A model generated the notes under the pieces. That model did not search any database. It saw only the letters and a list, made by a program, of their open reading frames with translations, and was not told the origin of the DNA. A stretch of DNA of 64,000 nucleotides, taken from positions 32,583,047 through 32,647,046 of the forward strand of contig OZ020489.1 in the NCBI GenBank assembly GCA_963971405.1, written 5' to 3'. Made by a program: the position numbers and the translations under genes. Positions 57,479 through 64,000 of the stretch are shown one piece after another (position 1 is the first letter of the stretch; the number at the start of each line of letters is the position of its first letter). Source of the DNA: Psococerastis gibbosa (taxonomy: Eukaryota; Arthropoda; Insecta; Psocodea; Psocidae).

Positions 57479-58268
57479 GAAATGATGGAATTGCTTAAAA
57501 ATGAAGGACGATTTGTTGAACTCTGCGCTGGTCTTGGTATCATAGAGTCGTTTGTAGTTAAGTCTTAATTTTATTTGGTTCTATTAGGTCTTGTAATTTG
57601 GCAATTATTTAGTTTTGTAACATTGTGACGCAACCTAGTCTCGTTAAGATGACTTCTGTATTGCCTCTTAAATTAAATTGAGTAGAACGCTTTGCTACTG
57701 TTCTCCTGTCTCATTCATTGTTTAAAAATGGAGACATTCTTTTTAATTATATCGATTATTTTATTAAAAAAAACAAGTATAATGGTGTGTTTCATATTTT
57801 CTTAGTGCCGTACGTAACTGCGCATTGATAGCATTTTCTGATGATTTATGAGCTTTTCCTGTTGTATTCTCTGTTTTATTGGTCATATGTACTGTGCCGC
57901 TGGATCGTCTCTCTATAATTTATTACTTTACTTTACTTTTTCGTGTCCGGGGTGGAGACTCCTTATTTCTGGTCTCAGCCTACCTGACGCCGTAGTCGCT
58001 GCATACACAAAGGTAGAGTAAGGTTATAGTCTCTTCTCAGTGGTGAAAGGATTGGCTGCTAGATGTTTCCACTTAACGTTGCCCGGGGTACTGTAGTTAT
58101 CTACTGTATACAGGCTACATACATAAAAATAGATCTAATTTTCCGAATGTTCCCTATGCGTTCCGAAACCATCAGATTGTGATGAACGTTTGTTCCTAGA
58201 TAAAAAAGTATATTTAAGTGAAATTAAATTAAATTATTATACAAAATTGAACGCAACTGCAGCTACTG

Positions 58269-58542
58269 CAGGCTGATCATGGCGATTATAATACCGGTTT
58301 AAATAATACCCTGGTATTAAAAATGTAAACTAACAAATTTTGAATAGCACTTTCCATTATAAAATTATCTTGTTTACATTTTTAATACGAGAGATTATTT
58401 AAAATTTATTTATTTAATCCCCTGGTATTAAAAATGTAAACAATTTTATAATGGAAAGTGCTATTCAAAATTTGTTTGATTACAGTTATAATCCTAGGGT
58501 ATTTATTTAACCCCGGTATTATAATCGCCTCGATCAGGCTGC
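58269..58542. mobile_element. Palindromic MITE, family I
   Basis: The ends CTGATCATGGCGATTATAAT and reversed CCTGATCGAGGCGATTATAA match. Inner arms share CTGGTATTAAAAATGTAAAC and TTTTGAATAGCACTTTCCAT in inverted order. Related partial copies lie at 20940, 21905 and 59340. Confidence 0.75.
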
Positions 58543-60094
58543 AGCTACAGATAGGCTACTATTGAAACCGAGAAAACCCCGACAGGAGTATTATAATCTG
58601 GCCTTCAGCAATGCTGTTGTATGAATGGAAGTGAATTTACAGTATGTTTAATTCAACAGCTTTTTTTACGGGGCAGCGGCCATTAAAGCTGTCTTCTCAT
58701 TGTTTCAAGGGTCAATAATAATAATTTCTGCGGTATTATCGCGTCCCATTCGTCACCCCTCCATTCGCCGCCTGTCGCAACAGCATCCGGTCCGTTTCTA
58801 AAAAATATTTATGTTTTCATCCCTCACCACCCTCATTCACGTCACTCTCAGAAGTAAAAATTCATGATCGGATCGTTTTTGTACTTGAGTTGAATTATCT
58901 GACTCTGCAGCCCGTCTCTTTAACCAATGCTTTGTGACACTCGGAGGAGGGAAACGCCTTACAGCCTAAGTGTAAAAATCAATTATCAATCGCAGAGTTG
59001 TGAAAAATATTTACTCTGAATTTTTATTAGATTTTCATTAGATTTTAGAATTTTTTAATTTTTGATGTTGGTAATCGTCGGAAAATTCAAATTGTATCTA
59101 TTTAAGCAATTGAATGATCTTTGGCTTAATTTTTTCTGCCTTAGATTTAGAAAAATTATTTATAATTCTTAATATATTAATTCAAATTCAAAATTAAAAC
59201 TTGTTTATTTCTAGGGCGATATGTGTTTATATTTACAACGACAGCGTCGCGTCAGCTCAGTTCTTCAGCATTGCCAACATCACAATTTAAAAAATTCTGA
59301 AATTTGCTGTTCATTTATTTTAAACAATTAAATTAATACCATCGCGTGACATGGTATTATATAAACCCAGGTATTAAAATCGCCATGAACAGGATAGGTT
59401 ACTGTACACGGTCATTGAGAACATCGAGCATAGCAGTACATTGGAGCGCAATGCTTTCAGAATGAACGGACTGCAGGTTGCTTTATGTCGAGTACCGATA
59501 AGAAGATAAGAATATTTTGTTAATGTCAAACCCTACGACCTGAAAATGTTTCCTTTGCCTTCGACGTTTCACCCTTTTCGGCCATACTTAGCTTATGGTT
59601 AGGCGCCTTCTATTCTATTTTATTATCGCTGTTTCTAACACTGTTGCATAAACATAACTTTTCAGAGGCATCTGCTGTAATGTAACACCCTGAAGCTAGT
59701 ACATTGGATGGTCATTCTTAGAAAAGTGTTCGTGAGGAATACTAGCGCACCGCTATCATTGAAACATGGGGGTGCCGCCTTACTGCATAACTGAATTCCG
59801 AATTCTTTACCATGTTTATTTTTATGCAGTTAGGCGGCCTTACCGTTTTCCAATGCATGGCGGTGCCCTACTATTCCTCAACATTTCTAAGCGTAGTGTG
59901 GGACCAGGCCTTAGAGTTCTATATAGGAGAGATGGGATATTAGCTCCCGCTAAGGATATTTTTTTAATTTCTGGTGCAACCTGCAACGTTTTCCTTCAAC
60001 CAATCAGAGCACGCATGCACGACAGGACTTGTTGTTTGGATGCGTTCAAATCGTGCCCTGATTGGTAGAAGTTTTTTTAAGGTTAATCGCACAC

Positions 60095-60210
60095 AAACAA
60101 TTTAATGAATGTATCCAATTTACCTCTTCAGTCGCCACGTCTCCGATGCATGGCGTGTAGAGACTCGCACTAGTACAAGCACGCTAGCACCTTGCCATCG
60201 AAGTCGATAA
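60095..60210 (-). repeat. tRNA-derived SINE, family A
   Basis: The reverse complement starts ATCGACTTCGATGGCAAGGT, closest to the 27.7-kb copy. It lies just downstream of the OGFOD1 stop, in the same orientation, and may supply 3' UTR sequence. Confidence 0.6.
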
Positions 60211-60314
60211 CTGATAAGTAAGTTGACACCAAAAGCGCAAAAACTTTCCTTGCGATTGCTCCATCTCTACTACATAGAAATCTGGTCATTGTCAACGTAA
60301 TCTGACTCGACGTA

Positions 60315-60500
60315 TCAAGAGTTTCCACCCTCTTCACCCGCCTCTTCGAAATCCTCATCGGGGCCCGATATTTCCGACTCATCCCCTTCGAAAGATTCCT
60401 CCATATTATCCTCCTCGTGGTCACTTTCTGACTCCTCGTCTACATGTTTAAGCTCAGGATTGTTTTCAGGGGGTGCCCAGGGTATATAAAGACACTGAAT
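60315..60500 (-). CDS. OGFOD1: OGFOD1 last exon with an acidic C-terminal tail
   Basis: The acceptor TAATTTTCAG ends at 60501. An alternative AG about 20 bases upstream would give the wrong frame. The exon reads IQCLYIPWAPPENNPELKHV in phase 0 and ends at TGA (60315-60317). The final 45 residues are close to half Asp/Glu (VDEESESDHEEDNMEE and similar), a tail absent from the human protein, which ends near the matching FSFIYYE strand. No AATAAA is seen in the 130 bases downstream. Confidence 0.8.
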   Translation of the reverse strand: MQCLYIPWAPPENNPELKHVDEESESDHEEDNMEESFEGDESEISGPDEDFEEAGEEGGNS

Positions 60501-63500
60501 CTGAAAATTACGTTGGACTTTAGAAAAGAACAGAAACAAAACAATCAATTAGCCCGTGTTTATGAAATTATAACTTCAATTCTTACGTTGCTATTGCCCT
60601 TGTTTTTATCCGTAGCCATTGCTACGACAGATAAACGATGAAGCCATGCAAAATCATAGCCGGATTGGATTGAGTGGGAAATTTTATGAACTTTATTAAT
60701 TTGACTACGATGTATAAGATCAAACCGTTAAATGATATTACCCTGAACCAAAATTAGAGGATAAAAAAAACTGGACTTGGCGGTATCCGAACCCACGATC
60801 TACGCCTAACCAGGGTGTCGTATTAGGTTAGGTGTGGATCGTGGGTTTGAATCCCACCAAGTTCAGCTTTATTCAACATCCTCTAATTTCGGTTATAACG
60901 AGGAGGGTACCTCTTCAACCAAAGTTAATTTAATGTCAGTGTTATATATACCACATAATACTGCAATATAATATTAGATTGAAAAAAATTTACCTGATAA
61001 AAAGGGGCGGAAGTGGAATCCAAATATTTGGTAAAGCGAAAGGTCTCAAGATCTCGAAACACCATGCCCAGTGAGTTCATTTTGTAACCAAGATGGAGAA
61101 GCTGCAACAAGAATATTACAATTGAAGCAAATAGAAATCAAAATGTATAATTGCGGTCACACTCGTTTTGAGATAAAGGCACTTGGGAAGTTGAAGCTGT
61201 TACCTCAGCATAGGACTATATAGAGTATGCGTATAATATGTAATAATATTTAAAGAATAAGAGTAATGTCTAATAAATCGTTAAGTAGGCTAACAGGCCC
61301 CGAAATCACTAGCCAACTCGGAATCAGGCACGGATGATTCTCGCAGACGCGATTTGCCGACGTATTTTCCATTGTAGCCAATGGGATTGGTGAATGGTCT
61401 ACATGGTCTACTTCAGAAGATTTCTATAATCTATAATCTGACCCGTGCACCTGCGAACGGTCGATTTCACGCCAGCTCCGAAATCCTCCAGAAATATGAT
61501 GGTTTCGAACTTTCCATTGGCTGGAATGGAAAATACGTCGTCAAAGTGTAATTGCGAGAATCGTCCACGTGTACCTCTACTTGGAGGCTTTTCGAACATT
61601 ATGTTTAGAGGTACTCACACATTCCTCATCCTGTGAGTGTTTGTCAATATAAACCACGTGACCGGCCTCCGGTGCATCCTCCTCGTTGACGGGCGCCTCT
61701 GCACCTTCCATGGGCATGCGCAGGAAAACGTCCATGCCTGGCGTGTGGAAATCGGGGTCTTTGTCCATCAGCAGGGTGTAGGAGCCCCTTGTCCACCGCT
61801 GCAGTTCCACTCTGCACATAGGCTGTCTCCCCTGTGTAAAAAAAAACGCCATAAGGTAATGTATTGTTTAGAGTTCCGCCACGTCTCTTCTATGACCAGC
61901 CATTGAGAAGAGAAGGTAACAGGTGGCCCCAGGATTAAATTTTTTTGGCGGGCTCGAATGTCGCATCTCCCCTATATAGAATTCTAGTACTGTCCATAGA
62001 GTACAAGTTGCAGCTTAGCAAGTGGAACGTATCAAGGCTCGTCTTAAGGTCTTTGGATGTAATACTTCCTTGAACCGTAAATCCTAAGAACAAGTCATAT
62101 TGGTCAGTACACTATTTCCACACCTGTGAACCAGTACAATTTTCTTACGTTAATAGACTATCGGAGGCGAAAAGCCTTATAAGTGTACAAAAATCAAATA
62201 TCAATCTTTGAGTTGTCCAAAATATCAAGACAAACAGAAGACATTTTTCTGAGCATTTTGATATACGATAAGTACCTCTTTCTAACCCAGATTGGCCACA
62301 ATTATTGAATTTGATTTGTACAGTAAACGATTGGTATGGTATTCCCGAGTAAGGTGTTCAAGAACTGTGGCCAACTGGTGTTCGTGAAGACCAGCACATG
62401 TCTTGTATCGAAATGTAGAGGGGTATTTCTGTTAGCTTAACGGATATTCCTTACTGCTCTACGATCGGTATTTCCTGTGAAAATATTATAAAATAAGGCG
62501 TAAATCCGATTTAAAGAAAAATAACATGCTCTGAACTTGTAAGGCAACGTAGTGTCATCCAATGAAGATGTCAGGTGCAGGGCTCAACCAAAAGCTTGGT
62601 GTGAATACCCCATCGACACCAGGGCCCTTTATACATTCTGTTCGGTGCATTCTTACGACGTGTCGCAGCCACCCATTATAAGCACTATGCCTTCCGTGAA
62701 AGCCTTTACTGTCCTAAAAGGTTGCTAGCTCAGCTGAGACAAAGGAAGCTCATCTCAAAGCTAGCCATCTTACCAAATTCCAGGCTGCCGTATCTGAGTT
62801 CGTGCTCGGTACCATGTCAAGTCCACTGACAGTCTTAAGAAATCGGAGCCAAGTCCGAGATTGGAGCAACGCCCACAGGTTTGAAAGTTGTGGTGGCAAG
62901 GTTTCAGGTTTCGCCACTTCATAGTTTCTGAAAAAGGCACGCTTTTATTAATATATGTAGATAGCCATGTGTCATAATCCTTTCGCTGTATTATTTCTCA
63001 GCGTAAAACATACCTTAGATTTAGAGGCCCAACATTCCGCCATTCTACCACAGCACTATTCAACTCAGCACACACTTGACTCCATACAGCAGGTAACAGG
63101 AACTCATCTAACTGTATTTCCGAGTTTGTAACAAACATAGACTTAATGTCGAGCTGATTTCTGAACTCCAAATAATTTACTAGAATCAATTCTTCTAGGT
63201 TTAGTTCGGATGCTATTGGTAATGACAAGTCCAGCTTTCTCTCTATTGTGGGTCGAACCTCTTCCTCTCGAGGACTATGGAACCACCCATTTAGGGATAA
63301 CCGCTTTTTAGACTCTGATAAAACTTCGGATACCTGAGAAAGAAGGATATATATTTATTAATAATGCGGCCTATCTCCCAAACCGTAGGTAGTTTAAATT
63401 TGCTTTAGCTGCAGGCAGTAGAATTTTATAACTAACGGTACTAGGAGTGCAATAAACTGAAAATTATATCTTAGTAATGTTAATGCACATAATATAACGA

Positions 63501-63753
63501 AAAACAATATTTCCAATGTGATGAAACGCTAGTTTCAAAACTACCTCGTGAAAAGAAGTGGGTGTAACTTCAAAGAGAACCAATGTGTTGAAAAGAGCAG
63601 GTATGGAGGTGGCAACAGCTCTTGGGTCACAGTTGGCGTCCGTGTCAAACAAGTTCAAGTTTCCACCATCAGCAGTTGACCAATCTTGAGTTAAATATAA
63701 AACAAAAGCCATATGCCGATCTTCGCACTTGTCATCATGGCAAAGCAGGTGAT
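60315..63753 (-). CDS. OGFOD1: Prolyl 3-hydroxylase OGFOD1 (last six exons; N-terminal part outside the window)
   Basis: This is a 2-oxoglutarate/Fe(II) dioxygenase (OGFOD1/Tpa1 family) that hydroxylates a proline of ribosomal protein uS12 and affects translation accuracy and stress granules. Exons on the minus strand, 5' to 3': 63545-63753, 63014-63333, 62774-62928, 61619-61831, 60994-61101, 60315-60500; phases fit. Iron ligands are visible as the HxD in LLCHDDKC and the distal His in SFHEV. The 2OG-binding Arg is in RLSLNGWFH. The second, degenerate double-stranded beta-helix domain contains QPMCRVELQRW and MVFRDLETFRFTKY, as in human OGFOD1. The third listed exon has an apparent extra base. 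The last exon adds an acidic tail. About 396 codons are visible. The start and iron-domain N terminus must lie beyond position 64000, since no upstream exon is evident in 63754-64000. Confidence 0.88.
60740..60930. repeat. Family C tRNA-like element, head-to-head palindrome
   Basis: The left arm (AAATTAGAGGAT, CTTGGCGGTATCCGAACCCA, CGATCTACGCCTAACC) is mirrored by the right arm (GTGTGGATCGTGGGTTTGAA, CCACCAAGTTCAG, CCTCTAATTTCGGTTATAAC). It lies in the last OGFOD1 intron. Confidence 0.65.
60994..61101 (-). CDS. OGFOD1: OGFOD1 exon with the RDLETFRFTKY motif
   Basis: The acceptor TTGTTGCAG and donor CAG|GTAAAT flank exactly 36 codons in phase 0. Translation includes NSLGMVFRDLETFRFTKYLD, matching the conserved RDxETLxFxKxxNxxS segment of OGFOD1. 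Confidence 0.86.
61619..61831 (-). CDS. OGFOD1: OGFOD1 exon, start of the C-terminal beta-helix domain
   Basis: The acceptor TTTTTACACAG ends at 61832 and the donor GTGAGT begins at 61618. The exon is 71 codons, phase 0 at both ends. It encodes GRQPMCRVELQRWTRGSYTL and an acidic loop ending HSQDEEC, matching the position of PMCxxELxxWxxGxYTL in the family. Confidence 0.85.
62774..62928 (-). CDS. OGFOD1: OGFOD1 exon with an apparent +1 frameshift
   Basis: The acceptor TTTTTCAG ends at 62929 and the donor GTAAGA starts at 62773. The exon first reads NYEVAKPETLPPQLS, as expected after GPLNLR. In the literal frame it then meets a TAA. If one A of the AAAA at about 62879-62882 is ignored, the frame continues LWALLQSRTWLRFLKTVSG and exits in the phase required by the next exon. 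This is either a sequence error or a real lesion. Confidence 0.7.
63014..63333 (-). CDS. OGFOD1: OGFOD1 exon with the 2OG-binding arginine and inter-domain region
   Basis: The acceptor TTTCTCAG precedes GTATCCGAAG. Translation starts VSEVLSESKKRLSLNGWFHS, continuing the family pattern directly from SFHE in the previous exon. It ends VEWRNVGPLNL plus two bases before the donor GTATGT. The length of 320 bases exits in phase 2. Confidence 0.87.
63545..63753 (-). CDS. OGFOD1: OGFOD1 exon with the HxD iron motif and distal histidine
   Basis: The acceptor AG is at 63754-63755, with an in-frame TAA just upstream. The exon begins two bases into a codon and reads HLLCHDDKC, then FVLYLTQDWSTADGGNLNLF and TPTSFHE. 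The donor GTAGTT follows at 63544. This is the catalytic heart of the enzyme. Confidence 0.85.
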
Positions 63754-64000
63754 CTTAAACAGAACATGAATATAATTGCCATATTTCACAGAACCGGTAA
63801 GTATAAGTTGCAAATTGTTAAATAATAACAGGGTTGGCACACGTAACTACTAGGAAATAGGTGTGTATAAGCAGTGTTTCACAGACAATTTTTAAGTTTA
63901 TAAATTCCATAAATAAGTACACGATACCGTAAGACAACTGATCATTTGGCACATTTAAGTACCTACCTAACAAATAAATGGAAGGGTTTTACATTTTCTA

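Larger units (their letters stand above)
55976..60094. other. Intergenic between the LRR-Ig gene and OGFOD1
   Basis: Apart from the listed MITEs there is a partial copy of the 4.77-kb sequence (TTCCCTATGCGTTCCG at about 58149). No exon recognised. Confidence 0.5.

Noticed and set aside
60315..60548. Upstream acceptor for the OGFOD1 last exon
   Set aside because: The AG near 60521 forces a different frame and a short end. The acceptor at 60501 keeps the phase and the long coding-like tail.
61408..61599. Minus-strand ORF with protein-like text between OGFOD1 exons
   Set aside because: It lies in the intron between exons whose phases already join perfectly and has no OGFOD1 similarity.

Overview
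The window is nuclear DNA of an animal, most likely an arthropod and probably an insect. The evidence is spliced genes with GT-AG introns, AT-rich non-coding DNA, and a dense population of tRNA-derived SINEs, LINE remnants and small inverted-repeat elements. I cannot name the species. There is no bacterial-type operon, CRISPR array or rRNA gene.

Three coding units stand out. (1) A plus-strand gene of four coding exons (32506-51930) encodes a 657-residue LRR + Ig single-pass membrane protein of the Kekkon/LRRC24-like type, with a C-terminal PDZ-ligand-like tail. Its second coding intron is 15.2 kb. (2) Inside that intron lies a complete-looking hAT DNA transposon (43198-47025). It has 15-bp matching termini, a perfect 8-bp target duplication and a two-exon transposase of 848 residues with all three presumed catalytic acidic residues. 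It is the best candidate here for something recently mobile. (3) On the minus strand at the right edge are the last six exons of OGFOD1 (60315-63753), the 2-oxoglutarate/Fe(II) prolyl hydroxylase of ribosomal protein uS12. The iron and 2OG ligands are intact, but there is an apparent one-base frameshift in one exon. A short 84-codon ORF at 28987-29241 (minus) may be a small gene.

Layout: 1-32479 is intergenic and repeat-rich, and holds the small ORF. 32480-52000 is the LRR-Ig gene with its intronic repeats. 52000-60314 is intergenic. 60315-64000 is OGFOD1, whose 5' part lies outside the window. Repeats include at least five SINE-like families, four hAT-type MITEs (two with 7/8-bp target duplications), a 2.07-kb inverted-repeat element that cleanly splits a tRNA-like repeat, long foldback elements, and a 176-bp tandem array.

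The two host genes show no sign of working together. The neighbourhood is best read as two unrelated genes in a landscape shaped by cut-and-paste transposons and tRNA-derived retroposons. All positions were read by eye. Splice sites were chosen from GT/AG consensus, reading phase and family resemblance, without transcript data.
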